Shown here piece after piece: positions 35,810 to 45,800 of a DNA stretch of 64,000 bases. The stretch's first letter is position 1, and the number at the start of each line of letters is the position of its first letter. Both the position numbers and the translations under genes were made by a program. Source of the DNA: Shewanella carassii (GTDB taxonomy: Bacteria > Pseudomonadota > Gammaproteobacteria > Enterobacterales > Shewanellaceae); assembly GCF_002777975.1 (NCBI RefSeq), contig NZ_NGVS01000014.1, positions 140,198 to 204,197 of the forward strand, in the 5' to 3' direction. The notes beneath the pieces were generated by a model. It was not told the origin of the DNA and ran no database searches. It saw nothing but the letters and a program-made list of their open reading frames with translations.

Positions 35810-36466
35810 TTAAATTTTTTGGGCCAGTTCCCTCAGTGAGGCGCTGGCCGCTTCGATGGAAGCCTGATGGCGCTCGTCGGCAAACTCCTGGTATTCACTG
35901 CGCACTTCATAAAACTGCTCCACCCCCAGATAGTGGCTCAGGGTCTTGATGTGGGGACCCAGGTGATTCATTCCGGCGCGAATGCCTTCGTCGCCAAAGC
36001 CAAACTCGCCGCAGGAGTAAACCAACACTAGTTTCTTGCCGCTGAGTATCGGCCGCAGCGGAAAATCGCCACGCTTTAAGTCGAAGCTGAATGTGCGGTT
36101 GATGCGGATGACCTGATCAAACCAGGCCTTGAGTGCTGCCGGCATGCCGTAGTTGTACATGGGCGTTGAGATCAGAATGATATCGGCCTGCTGCAGTTCG
36201 TCGATAAGGCGGTCAGACAGTGCCAGCAGCCGTTGCTGCTCTGTGCTTTGCTGTTCCTCAGGGGTAAATACAGCGGCAATCCAATCTTGGGTGATGGTCG
36301 GCGGCGCTTGGTCACCCAAATCGTTATAGATGAATTCTGCTCCTTCATTTATTGTCAGCCAGTGATCGCAAAATTGCTGCGCCAACGACTTGGAAATCGA
36401 ATTATAGCTGGGCTTGTCATTGTCGGTTCTTCTGGCGCTGGCATCTATTCTTAAAAGAGTTTTCAT
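35810..36466 (-). CDS. AzoR-like FMN-dependent NAD(P)H reductase
   Basis: A 218-residue flavodoxin-fold reductase. The FMN-binding segments are DASAR near the start and STPMYNYGMPAALKAWFDQVIRINRTFSF (about 100-128). YSCGEFGFGDEG replaces the usual GG-x-x segment. It likely reduces quinones or azo compounds in the cytoplasm. The ATG at 36466 has GGAG 7 bases upstream. Divergent from a LysR gene that probably controls it. Confidence 0.85.
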   Translation of the reverse strand: MKTLLRIDASARRTDNDKPSYNSISKSLAQQFCDHWLTINEGAEFIYNDLGDQAPPTITQDWIAAVFTPEEQQSTEQQRLLALSDRLIDELQQADIILISTPMYNYGMPAALKAWFDQVIRINRTFSFDLKRGDFPLRPILSGKKLVLVYSCGEFGFGDEGIRAGMNHLGPHIKTLSHYLGVEQFYEVRSEYQEFADERHQASIEAASASLRELAQKI

Positions 36467-36525
36467 CACTTTCTCCGTTTGTTTGCTCAGAGCATAACTA
36501 TCTGGAATACCGCTCGAGTTGACAA

Positions 36526-36556
36526 AGGGTCATTTCTCACTTATAGATGAGTAAAA
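36526..36556. promoter_or_regulatory. Candidate LysR operator between azoR-like and lysR genes
   Basis: The short divergent region holds CTCACTTATAGATGAG and a second TCACTTAT. A T-N11-A-type dyad in this place is usual for LysR regulators. The site is inferred and the boundaries are approximate. Confidence 0.35.
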
Positions 36557-36574
36557 TTCACTTATTTGATCGTA

Positions 36575-37459
36575 ATGTTTGCCCATTTACCCACACTGAA
36601 TAACTTGAGAGTGTTCGAAGCCGCCGCCAGGCATCTGAGCTTCAAGCTGGCTGCGGAGGAGTTGAGTCTGACTCCGACTGCCGTTTCCCATCAGATAAGA
36701 AATCTCGAGACTCAGCTGGACACCCGCCTTTTTATCCGTCAGACCCGGGCGGTATCACTGACGCCGGCCGGAGCCGAGTTGGCAGAATCCTGTCGCCAGG
36801 CCTTGCTCGGCATAGCCCAGGGGATTGAACGTTTGGGCGTGGCGCCGAACCAGCTGAGAGTTTCCACCACCCATGGCTTTGCCGCCCTATGGCTGGCGCA
36901 GCGATTGCCGGACTTTCAGCAGCATTTCCCCGATATTCGGGTGTCGGTCAGCAGCAATGAAGGGCTGCAACCGAGCGACCCTCTGGGTGAGACAGATCTC
37001 TGCATACGCTACGGCAAAGCGGCAGAAGGCGAAGAGGTGCTGTTCAGTGAGACCTTCGGCATTTACGCCAGTCCCGGTTATCTCAAGAGCAAGCAACCTC
37101 AGGTGACGCTGTTGCAGACCCGTTGGCAGAATCCGGCTCTCGACGGGCTCGATTGGCTGCAATGGCAACAGACCTATCACGAGTTCAAAGGTGCCAGATT
37201 GCTGGAGTTTACCCAAGAGGATCACCTGGTACAGGCCGCTCTGGCCGGTGAAGGCCTGGCACTTGCCAGTTCTGTGCTGGTGGCCTCTTTGGTGGAGCGG
37301 GGATGGTTGAAACCTTGCTTGCCGGGCAAGGTGTTGCCTGGGCTCAGTTATCGGCTGCTGCCGGCTCCCGGCCGCGAGCAGAGCCACAGAGTCAGGGTGT
37401 TTCTCGAATGGCTCAGGCAGCAGGCACTCAGCGGGGCGCCAGATAGGTCACAGGATTGA
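36575..37459 (+). CDS. LysR-family regulator (GcvA/AmpR-like)
   Basis: A 294-residue regulator. The winged helix at residues 1-65 has LPTLNNLRVFEAAARHLSFKLAAEELSLTPTAVSHQIRNLE, the GcvA/AmpR style, and a type-2 periplasmic-binding-like effector domain follows. The ATG at 36575 is chosen over a TTG at 36566. It is divergent from the AzoR-like gene, and the shared region carries CTCACTTATAGATGAG, a LysR-like dyad. Its 3' end overlaps the M23 peptidase gene by 32 bases. Confidence 0.9.
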   Translation: MFAHLPTLNNLRVFEAAARHLSFKLAAEELSLTPTAVSHQIRNLETQLDTRLFIRQTRAVSLTPAGAELAESCRQALLGIAQGIERLGVAPNQLRVSTTHGFAALWLAQRLPDFQQHFPDIRVSVSSNEGLQPSDPLGETDLCIRYGKAAEGEEVLFSETFGIYASPGYLKSKQPQVTLLQTRWQNPALDGLDWLQWQQTYHEFKGARLLEFTQEDHLVQAALAGEGLALASSVLVASLVERGWLKPCLPGKVLPGLSYRLLPAPGREQSHRVRVFLEWLRQQALSGAPDRSQD

Positions 37460-37937
37460 GATAAAACGCCTTCTTGTATCCCTGGGGCGCATCATCCATC
37501 AACCAAGGCATGGGCATCAGGCTGACTATGCTGTAGTGCAGATGGGGCGGCTTGCCTTTGGCATTGCCCGAGTCGCCGACCGTGCCCAGTCTGCTGCCTT
37601 GAGGTAGATAAAAACTGTTCGGCTCCAGGCTGTCCAGATGGGCGAAATAATGCAACTTCCAGCCTGGCCCCAAGGCTAGCACTACCTTGCCGCCGAGACG
37701 CCACTCCCCTTGATAGAGGCGCAGCATGGGCGTCGGGGCCTGCACTTGAGTGCCGCGGGCGGCGAAGATATCTATGCCCTTGTGTACCCCTGAGGCGCCC
37801 CAGGGGTAATACCAGAAACTGTCTTTATGCCAGTCTTTGGCGCTGGCCTGGTGAACCGGCACCTGTGGGTTTTCCGGGATCAGGGCACCGGCAAAGATCA
37901 GCAGTAGCAGCAGGATAAAGCCATAACGTTTTTTCAT
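37428..37937 (-). CDS. M23-family metallopeptidase (LytM type)
   Basis: A 169-residue protein with a single N-terminal membrane or signal segment (KKRYGFILLLLLIFAGALI). The zinc motif HKGIDIFA (H-x-x-x-D) and the second motif PPHLHYSI (H-x-H) are both intact, so it may cleave peptidoglycan cross-links. The core includes QAPTPMLRLYQGEW and GDSGNAKGKPPH. The ATG at 37937 has GGAAGG upstream; the longer frame adds eight residues. Confidence 0.87.
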   Translation of the reverse strand: MKKRYGFILLLLLIFAGALIPENPQVPVHQASAKDWHKDSFWYYPWGASGVHKGIDIFAARGTQVQAPTPMLRLYQGEWRLGGKVVLALGPGWKLHYFAHLDSLEPNSFYLPQGSRLGTVGDSGNAKGKPPHLHYSIVSLMPMPWLMDDAPQGYKKAFYLNPVTYLAPR

Positions 37938-37961
37938 TGCCGACACCTTCCTTAGCTTCAA

Positions 37962-38198
37962 AATTAACAGCAGATCGCTATTCGTGCTATCGAGCTTTAG
38001 TTCATCACGAGCCTATCAAGATAGCGCTTGGATACAAAACCTATCCTGGTTCTGGAGCTTTACACTTGGCTTGCGTCCGGTAGTGCTATCACCGCTCTGC
38101 GCCAGAAAGAGTTTCCGAGGACACCCGCCTGCGACATCAAGGTATTGGGATCTCGGGTTATTCAGCAGCATCTCTGTAATCGAACATCCCATAATGCT
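37962..38198. other. 237-bp intergenic region without a supported gene
   Basis: Open frames here lack ribosome-binding sites and family features. The composition is unremarkable and may include a decayed sequence. It also holds any promoter of the M23 gene. Confidence 0.35.
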
Positions 38199-39005
38199 TC
38201 AGTGGATTGGGACAAACAGTTCGTCTGTGATGGTCAGTTTATCTTGCTGCAAGCGGTAGACTGAGTCGAGCATGAAAGCCGCACTGCCTTGCCAGCAGAA
38301 TCCGCCACTTCCTGAAATGCGTAATTGCTTATTGCGGCCCAGAGCCAGAGTAGAGAAGCCGCAAAAATCGCCACTGCCAAGCTTGCCGTCGGCAAAGGCC
38401 AGTTTGTGGCGCTCGGTGGCGGTTATCAGTTCGACATAAGGCGGTATCTGATCGCCGGCATCAAACTCGGTTTCCGCTTGCCCCGGAAACAGCCGCAAAC
38501 AGGCCTGGCCCAACTGCCAGCTTGAGGGAATCGCCAGCGCATCCGCAGCACCTGCGATTGGGCAAGTTGGTTGACTGAAACTGCCGAGCTTTTGCTCTCT
38601 GTTGCTCTTACAGTTGGCGGCGTTGTATTGCAGGGCCGCCAGCACGGATTCACCCCCGAGGCGATAAAAGTGGCTACCCCAATTGAGCTCTTCATACTCG
38701 GCCAGGGCTATGCATTCGTTGAGCTGTCCGCTGCGCGACAGACCCAGCAAGAGATCGCTTATCAGCCAGTAGTAGCGGCGAACATCTTCGATGGCTGGCT
38801 CGGTCGCGCCTTTGATTTTGGGGAACAACTCATAGCCACATTCTTGATGAAAGGCGGCGAGTGCCGCCGTTGCCTGTTGATACTCGCCTTTGGCATAACC
38901 TTGCTGGAAATCACTCCTGGCCTTGGCCAGAGCCTGAGTGCTGCACTCGGCAGCGCTCAGAGAGGAAAAAGCCATAGAGAGCAGCAACAGCAAGAGTAAA
39001 CGCAT
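38199..39005 (-). CDS. Secreted protein of unknown function
   Basis: A 268-residue protein with a signal peptide (cleavage near LSA, residue 18). The mature N-terminus is helical and TPR-like (ALAKARSDFQQGYAKGEYQQATAALAAFHQECG). Later there are several cysteines and a C-terminal beta-rich region (SGDFCGFSTLALGRNKQLRISGSGGFCWQG). I do not recognise a family. It lies 3 bases before the end of the Bax-inhibitor-like gene and is probably co-transcribed with it. Confidence 0.7.
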   Translation of the reverse strand: MRLLLLLLLSMAFSSLSAAECSTQALAKARSDFQQGYAKGEYQQATAALAAFHQECGYELFPKIKGATEPAIEDVRRYYWLISDLLLGLSRSGQLNECIALAEYEELNWGSHFYRLGGESVLAALQYNAANCKSNREQKLGSFSQPTCPIAGAADALAIPSSWQLGQACLRLFPGQAETEFDAGDQIPPYVELITATERHKLAFADGKLGSGDFCGFSTLALGRNKQLRISGSGGFCWQGSAAFMLDSVYRLQQDKLTITDELFVPIH

Positions 39006-39008
39006 GGG

Positions 39009-39668
39009 TTAATTCCTTCTTCCCAGAATGCTCAAAATGCGCAGGAATAGGTTGATGATATCCATATAAAGCGCAGCGGCGCTGTCGATGGCGTTGTCGA
39101 CCGTTTTTTCCTTGGCGTTGGCCTGGCCCCAGTCATAGCCAATGTAGCCGCAGAAGATTAGCACCACTATCCAGTCGATAATGCCGTGATGGGTCTTGAA
39201 GATAAATAGCTCTACCAGTTCGACAATGATCACCAACAGCAAGGCTATCTTCAGGGCGCTGGCTATGCGGGCAAAGAAGGCGGGAAACAGGGTACCCAAT
39301 ATCATCATTGCCAGGGTGACAATAGTGGTTATTCGCAGCGCCTCCAATACCAGAGTCGAATCATAGCTGCTGACCACCAGGTTAACTATCAGGCCGAAGG
39401 GAATAACGACTAGGTTGTAACCGAGAAAGCTTATCGCGGGCTGGGCTGAGCGTTCAAATAGATAGATGCCCGCCATACAACAGCCGAAGTAGCCGATAAA
39501 GAACAGCCAGGTTGGAATGGTAAGAATGATTTCGGGATTGATATTCAACACCATCAGGTAGTTGATCACAAAACCCCAGATCAGGGTCAGACCAACGACC
39601 AGGTTATATTTACCGGCACTGATCTGGCCCTTGTCGGTACCATAGTTGCGTCGCAGGCTATTGTCCAT
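39009..39668 (-). CDS. Bax-inhibitor-1/YccA-like membrane protein
   Basis: A 219-residue protein with seven hydrophobic segments. It opens with a short cytoplasmic Asn/Arg-rich head (DNSLRRNYGTD), and the late segment IIDWIVVLIFCGYIGYDWGQA resembles the BI-1 C-terminal region with its Asp. The ATG at 39668 is preferred over 39716, which adds a polar leader. Family members are proposed ion channels or protease regulators (YccA with FtsH). Confidence 0.75.
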   Translation of the reverse strand: MDNSLRRNYGTDKGQISAGKYNLVVGLTLIWGFVINYLMVLNINPEIILTIPTWLFFIGYFGCCMAGIYLFERSAQPAISFLGYNLVVIPFGLIVNLVVSSYDSTLVLEALRITTIVTLAMMILGTLFPAFFARIASALKIALLLVIIVELVELFIFKTHHGIIDWIVVLIFCGYIGYDWGQANAKEKTVDNAIDSAAALYMDIINLFLRILSILGRRN

Positions 39669-39905
39669 AGCGAGAAGTTTCCTAGTTGTAGATTTCAGGC
39701 AAAATGAAAGCGCCACACGATATAGAAAAATACCAGGCTCAACAAGGCGCTATCGCCCAAAAGCTTGTGCGATATCTTCCTGCTTAGCAGAGACTATAGG
39801 CATAATCATGCTATAGAGATAAACCGTGGCTGACATTGTTGTGGGATGGGGTTTATTCGACGCGGGCCGAGGCTTTAACTGGCTTGTTCCGGGCATTATC
39901 AAAGG

Positions 39906-39929
39906 AAGAGGCTGCCCAGGCAGCCTCTT
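39906..39929 (-). terminator. Hairpin after moeB
   Basis: AAGAGGCTGCC and GGCAGCCTCTT separated by CA: an 11-bp perfect stem just beyond the moeB stop, followed by weakly T-rich sequence on both strands. Confidence 0.65.
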
Positions 39930-39941
39930 ATTATTGCAGCC

Positions 39942-40694
39942 TCAACCGCAGACGGGGCAGTTGGCGATTTGCGGCAGCTTCATCTCGCGAAACTCCATGG
40001 TCATGGCATCGACCATCAGTAAACGACCGTAGAGCGGCTTACCGATCCCGCTGATGACCTTGATGGCTTCCACAGCTTGCAGGCAGCCCATCATACCGAC
40101 GACCGGCGCCAAAATGCCCGACTCGACACAGCTGAGTTGCTGCTCGCCGAACAAGCTGCTGAAGCAGTGGTAACAAGGCATCTGCTGCTGATAACCGAAG
40201 ACGGCGATCATCCCTTCCATCCGGATAGCGGCGGCGGACACCAAGGGTACTTTATGCCGAAAACAGCTGCGATTGAGCTGTTCGCGCACCGCAACATTAT
40301 CGGTGCAGTCCAGCACCAGATGGTGCTCGGCAACCAGTTGATCCAATTCAGGATCATCCAATACCCCATTGATGGCTTCTATCTGCACATGGGGATTGAG
40401 TGCACTCAGGCTCTCTTTGGCCGATTCCACTTTGGGTTGGCCAATATTGCCATCTTGGTGCAATACCTGGCGCTGTAGGTTGGACAGTTCGACAGTGTCG
40501 AAGTCCACTAGGGTCAACTTACCGACCCCGGCAACCGTCAGATACTGACCTGCAGCGCAGCCTAGGCCACCGGCACCTATCATTAGCACCTTGGCCTGTT
40601 TGAGCTTCTCCTGGCCTTCAATGTCCATCGCCTTGATGGAGATCTGCCGACTGTAGCGCAACATCTCGGCATCTGTGAGTATCTCGTCGGTCAT
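39942..40694 (-). CDS. moeB: Molybdopterin-synthase adenylyltransferase MoeB
   Basis: A 250-residue E1-like enzyme that adenylates the MoaD C-terminus so it can receive sulfur. It has the nucleotide-binding MIGAGGLGCAAGQYLTVAGVGKLTLVDFDTVELSNLQRQ and an Arg finger (RYSRQ). Zinc ligands are in CYHCFSSLF and the C-terminal CPVCG. Seven bases downstream of moeA on the same strand, so the two form one unit separate from moaA-E. Confidence 0.95.
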   Translation of the reverse strand: MTDEILTDAEMLRYSRQISIKAMDIEGQEKLKQAKVLMIGAGGLGCAAGQYLTVAGVGKLTLVDFDTVELSNLQRQVLHQDGNIGQPKVESAKESLSALNPHVQIEAINGVLDDPELDQLVAEHHLVLDCTDNVAVREQLNRSCFRHKVPLVSAAAIRMEGMIAVFGYQQQMPCYHCFSSLFGEQQLSCVESGILAPVVGMMGCLQAVEAIKVISGIGKPLYGRLLMVDAMTMEFREMKLPQIANCPVCG

Positions 40695-40701
40695 ATCGGC
40701 C

Positions 40702-41946
40702 TCAGCACAGCACGCTGTTAAAGGGTTCTACTGTGACTCTGGTACCTGCAGGTGTGTCACCCTGCATCTGCTCCAGAATAATAAAACAGTTGGCCAGGCT
40801 CATGGAGGTTAGCATGCCGGAACCCTGAGAGCCGGTTACCGCCACTTCCAGTTCTCCATCCTGGTTGCGGCTTAAAATACCGCGCTGGTATTCCACTCGG
40901 CCGGGTTGTTTGCGGATAGGCGCAGTCAATTTGGCGTCCAGTAGTAACGGTTTATTTTGTGGCAGTCCCTGAAGTTTGTTCAACAGGGGCCAAACCAACT
41001 TGTAGAAGGTCACCATGGATGAAACCGGATTGCCTGGTAGGCCGCAGAATATCGCCTTGCCTATATGACCGAGGGCAAAGGGTTTGCCCGGCTTGATCGC
41101 CAGTTTCCAGAAGCTTATTTTGCCTTCCTCATCGAGGATCTGCTTGGTGAAGTCGGCATCACCAACTGAGACACCGCCTGAAGTGATCACCATATCGGCG
41201 CTGGCCGAGGCGTTGCGAAACGCTTGGCGGATAGCCTCAGGATCATCCGCAATAACCCCGAGATCCTGCCACTCGACACCGGCGCGGCTGAGCAGGCCCT
41301 GAATCGAGTAACGGTTGGAGTCGTAGATCTGACCGGGCGCCAACTCTGAACCCACAGGGCGCAATTCATCACCGGTGGAGAAGAAAGCGATTTTGGCCTT
41401 GCGGATCACTCTCAGACTGTTGATGCCTATGGTGGCCATCACTCCCATTTCGGCGGCGCCGATCAAGGTCCCCGCCTTGAGGACCTTGGTACCGGCTCGC
41501 AACTCTTCGCCGCGGCCACGGACATTATCTCCGGCCTGTTTGCAGGGCTCTATGGTGATCTGCTCGCCATTGGCCTCGGTTTTCTCCTGCATTTGCACTG
41601 TGTCGAACCCTACCGGCACTGAGGCGCCCGTCATGATGCGGACACAGCCGCCAGGCTGATACTCGCCTTCAAAGGGATGGCCAGCAAAAGAGCTGCCTAA
41701 TAGTGTCAGGTTGCCCTTTTCGGGCAGATCGGTATAACGATAGGCGTAACCATCCATCGCCGAGTTATCGAATGGGGGCAAGTCTATGCTGCTGGCCAAG
41801 TCTTCTGCCAGCACTCGTCCCAGAGAATCCGACAGTTGCACGGTTTCGGTATCTTCCAACGGGGTGACTTGCTCGAGCAGCAGGGGCAGAGCGAGATCCG
41901 GGTGCATCAGCCCTGGATGGGCACAGACGTCTTGCGGCTTGGACAT
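40702..41946 (-). CDS. moeA: Molybdopterin molybdenumtransferase MoeA
   Basis: A 414-residue enzyme that inserts molybdate into adenylated molybdopterin. Motifs are PPFDNSAMDGYAYR, RIMTGASVPVGFDTVQMQE, FFSTGDELRPVGSELAPGQIYDSN, TSGGVSVGDADFTKQIL, and FCGLPGNPVSSMVTF. Start ATG 41946. Length and order of domains match the family. Confidence 0.96.
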   Translation of the reverse strand: MSKPQDVCAHPGLMHPDLALPLLLEQVTPLEDTETVQLSDSLGRVLAEDLASSIDLPPFDNSAMDGYAYRYTDLPEKGNLTLLGSSFAGHPFEGEYQPGGCVRIMTGASVPVGFDTVQMQEKTEANGEQITIEPCKQAGDNVRGRGEELRAGTKVLKAGTLIGAAEMGVMATIGINSLRVIRKAKIAFFSTGDELRPVGSELAPGQIYDSNRYSIQGLLSRAGVEWQDLGVIADDPEAIRQAFRNASASADMVITSGGVSVGDADFTKQILDEEGKISFWKLAIKPGKPFALGHIGKAIFCGLPGNPVSSMVTFYKLVWPLLNKLQGLPQNKPLLLDAKLTAPIRKQPGRVEYQRGILSRNQDGELEVAVTGSQGSGMLTSMSLANCFIILEQMQGDTPAGTRVTVEPFNSVLC

Positions 41947-42105
41947 AGAGCAACCTTATTTGAGCTATTACTGAACCTGGTTGGCTATTATGCCATGCTG
42001 AAAGCGGATGACTATGATCTGCATGCCAGTTTTCGAGCCCTGGAGCCCGGCTTTTCCTTTTACTGTCAGCAGATTGCAACAAATGGCAAATGATAACTCA
42101 AGTTA

Positions 42106-42124
42106 AATGAAAAGTGTTTTCATT
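42106..42124. promoter_or_regulatory. Palindrome upstream of ferritin
   Basis: AATGAAAA-GTG-TTTTCATT is a perfect 8-bp dyad about 96 bases before the ferritin start. AT-rich and near TTGCAT/TGATAACAAT promoter-like elements. It could be an iron-responsive or other operator, but it does not match a standard Fur box well. Confidence 0.4.
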
Positions 42125-42220
42125 ATAAATCATTGCCTTAGGTAAAGATTCTTGCATTTGTTGTGCCCCTTGATAACAATAGCGCCCATGAAACAGATAC
42201 CCGAAATGAGAGGCAAGGAT

Positions 42221-42745
42221 ATGTTGGCACAAGCCATGATTGATAAGTTGAATGAGCAGATCAATATGGAGTTTTTCTCCTCTAACCTGTATCTGCAGAT
42301 GAGCGCCTGGTGTGAAGACAAGGGCTTTGAAGGCGCGGCCAAGTTCCTGCGTGATCACGCCGATGAAGAGATGCAGCATATGCGTCGTCTGTTCACTTAT
42401 GTGAGTGAAACCGGTGGTATGCCTCTGCTGGGCGCCATTGAAGCTCCCAAGGCTGACTTTGAATCCCTGCTGTCCCTGTTCGAGTACACCTATGAGCACG
42501 AACAGCTGATAACCAGCAAAATCAATGCCTTGGCACATACCGCCTTCACGACTCAAGACTATTCTACCTTCAACTTCTTGCAGTGGTATGTGGCCGAGCA
42601 GCACGAAGAAGAGAAGCTGTTCAAGTCGATAGTCGATAAGATCCGTCTGGTGGGCGAAGATGGCAAGGCGCTGTTCTTGATCGACAAAGATCTGATGCAA
42701 TTGGCCAGCGAAGCCGGCGCAACCGTGATGAATGCACAAGTGTGA
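42221..42745 (+). CDS. ftnA: Bacterial ferritin (FtnA type)
   Basis: A 174-residue iron-storage protein. The ATG at 42221 (AGAGG and AAGG upstream) gives the family N-terminus [29 protein letters not shown]; earlier in-frame ATGs add a leader. The ferroxidase residues are in the first helix (Glu in NMEFF) and [14 protein letters not shown], with a later [11 protein letters not shown] and [12 protein letters not shown]. It has no heme-binding Met as in bacterioferritin. Terminator follows. Confidence 0.92.
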   Translation: MLAQAMIDKLNEQINMEFFSSNLYLQMSAWCEDKGFEGAAKFLRDHADEEMQHMRRLFTYVSETGGMPLLGAIEAPKADFESLLSLFEYTYEHEQLITSKINALAHTAFTTQDYSTFNFLQWYVAEQHEEEKLFKSIVDKIRLVGEDGKALFLIDKDLMQLASEAGATVMNAQV

Positions 42746-42766
42746 TCCGTTGGCTTGTTCGCGTTA

Positions 42767-42806
42767 GTCAGGCATAAGGTGAAGGCCTATGCCTGACCTC
42801 AACGTT
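42767..42806. terminator. Terminator between ferritin and the GGDEF/EAL gene
   Basis: GTCAGGCATA and TATGCCTGAC form a perfect 10-bp stem with an 11-base loop. TTTTT follows after a short gap at 42802-42806. It likely serves both convergent genes. Confidence 0.65.
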
Positions 42807-42822
42807 TTTAAGAGCCTGAATG

Positions 42823-45800
42823 TTAATTGGGCTCTTCGCCGATAGGCATCAGACGTTTACTAAAGATGTCTCCTTCGAGTAGCAATTGAGTCAAGGCATC
42901 GAAGGGCAGTGGTCGGGACATGAAATACCCCTGGCCATAATCGCAGCCCATGGATTTCAAGAGTAACCATTGGGCCTGTGTTTCAATACCTTCGGCCACC
43001 AGCTGGAGTTCCAAGCTCTTGCCCATCATGACTATTGCTCGCACCAGATTGGCATCGGCCTCATTATTCAAGGCGTTATCGACAAAACTCTTGTCGATCT
43101 TGATGACTGAAATGGGGAACTTGCGCAGATAGCTCAAGGAGGAGAAGCCGGTCCCGAAATCGTCCATGTAAATAGTGATCCCCTGGCTGCGGATGCTACT
43201 GAGGATTTCCAGGGAGTTGGGGTTGTCATCCAACAACATGGACTCAGTGATTTCTATGTGCAATTTTTCAGGCTCGATACCATGCCGCTTGATCGCTTCG
43301 GCAACCAGAATGTCGAAACTTTCACCTCGGGCATTGATGCACTGACGACTGGAAACATTGATAGCAACTTCAAGGCGGATCCCTTTTGCCTGCCAGCGAT
43401 TGAGATCTGTCAGTGCCTGTTCCAGCACCCACTCGCCAATGGGTTCTATCAAGCCTGTGCTTTCCGCTATCGGGATAAAGCGTTCAGGACTAATCCAACC
43501 ATAATCGGGATCATGCCAACGCAGTAAGGCTTCTACCGAAGTGATCTTACCTGTTTCCATTGAAACTATGGGTTGGTAATGCAATTTGAATTCCTGACGC
43601 TGTACTGCCTGACGTAAGCGCTGTTCCAACTGCAGACGCTCCAACATGCTGGCATTCATGGCCGGGGTAAAGTATTTGTAGTTATCGCGTCCATCATCTT
43701 TGGCGCTATACATGGCGGTTTCGGTATTACGAGCCAAAGCATCAATATCCTCACCATCCTCCGGGTACACTCCGATACCAAAACTGACCGAGATCAGTGT
43801 CTCTTTACCATCGAGATCGAAGGCGCCGTTAAACAGAGCCTTGACCCGGTCGGCAATGGCCGACAGATCGATATCATTCTTGCAGTGTGGCAGTATGACG
43901 GCGAACTCATCACCGCCGATGCGGGCGATAAATAGTTGTTTGTCTGGCAATGACTCTAAGCGTCGAGCCACTTGTTGCAACAATAAGTCACCATGTTTGT
44001 GCCCCAACGCATCATTGATGTATTTAAAGCGGTCCAGATCTATCAGTAGGGTCGCTACCTTGTGGCCATGCAGCCTGGCTTGCAATAGCTCGTGGTGCAG
44101 ACGTTCGTTGAACATCTTACGGTTCGGCAGGCGGGTTAAAGCATCAAAGTGGGACTGATACCAAATATCTTGCTCATATTTTTTGCGGTGGCTGATATCA
44201 ACAAATAAACCTATGTGTTTGAGTATGTTGTTGTTATCGTCGCGAACCAGTGTAATGGCCAGGAATTCCGGATAGATCTCGCCGTTTTTGCGTTTGTTCC
44301 AGATCTCACCTTCCCATTTGTTATGGGTTAATAGGGTATCCCACATACTGGTGAAGAAGGCCTTATCATGGCGATGGGAATTGAGCACCGATGGGTTGCG
44401 CCCTTGCACTTCTTCCAAGCGATAGCCGGTAATACGAGTGAACGCAGGGTTGATCAGTTCAATATGGTTATCGGCATCGGTAATCACTATCCCTTCACCT
44501 GAATAGTCAAAGACGGCGGCCGCTTGTTTGAGCTGTTGATGGGACTTTTGCCGTTCATTGAGCATTTGCGACAAGGCCTGAGCCATGTCGGCCAATTCAT
44601 CTTTGCCTTCAACATGGATAGCTAAATTCAGATTAGGATCTTTAGCCATCAAGTGCATATTGTCGCGGATAGCATAAATCCGCTTGAGCAGGTTTTGGCT
44701 CAGGGCTTGGCCAATCCACATCAAGATCACTACAGTGATGATCGAGCAAACCAGATACAGGCCGATTAGTTTCAGTGAGTGGTCTAATTGCTGGCTGGAC
44801 ATGGCCAGAATATCATCGGTGATATTGTCGGCCATGGCGTCCATTTGCTGAATTCGTTTGCTTGCCAGACGCCACCAGACTTCCGCGGGTACCGGGGGGC
44901 TGGGTTCACTCAAGGTCCTCAGGGCTGTGTGGATAGCTTCATCAGAGAGTTGTACTTGTTGATCTATGGTGCTGACTTTTACACCGCTGGCCCGCAGTTC
45001 GGTAACCAGCAGCATTTTTTGCGCATACTCTTTTAATTTATTATCGAGCGTATCTATGGCCTGTTGCTGTGTACTGTTTAAAAACGGCATTTGTTGCAGT
45101 TTGGCCAAGATCTGCTTAAGGGGAGTGAGCTTGTCGTAAAAGTCTATCCGATAGTGTTCATCTCCACGATACAAGAAATTTTTGAATTCATGTTGTAAGC
45201 CATCGTAGCCAATTAAGGCACTGAAGTGTTCGACTTCGCGACTGATGAGATCCTGACGCCGTAATTGTTCACGGATCTTCGAGAGCTCTTGGCTTTCTTC
45301 ATTGTCCAGCAGCTTTTCCAGGCTGAGTTTGTGGTTTTCCAGGGCTATGGATTGATAGAGCTCCAGGCTCTGGGCTTGTTCTGTCAGCAGGATTGCCAGT
45401 TGTTCATAGTTTTGAGTGCTAAATCGGCGTTGAGTCAAGAGTCGGTTGGCCAGCTCCCTTTCCCTCACAGCCAGCTCCTGCAGTCGCAGTAGGGCGGTCA
45501 AATCAGCATAGGCCATGGCTTGTTGCACATCGCCGGCCAAGGATTGCAGGTTGACTATACCCAGTAATAGTTCATCGTTGAATTCAGAGTAGAAGTTAAG
45601 CGAAATACTCTGCGCCTGGCTCAGCAGGCAGTTACGATTGAGTTCCAGCTGTTCGGTACGCTCATCGAGCATATCCAACTCTTTGAGCAGCTTTTGAATG
45701 GCATCAGGGTCGTGACTTAATTTTTCTGCCAACTGGCTGATATAAGGGGACTGATTGAGCTCACTAATCAGGGCCGATACTTTATGCTGTTGCTTGGTCA

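Noticed and set aside
38028-38264. 78-codon plus-strand frame upstream of the secreted protein
   Set aside because: Overlaps the antisense 3' end of the called gene, lacks a ribosome site and has no recognisable domain.
42106-42124. Classical Fur box before ferritin
   Set aside because: The dyad lacks the GATAAT-type hexamers of Fur sites.
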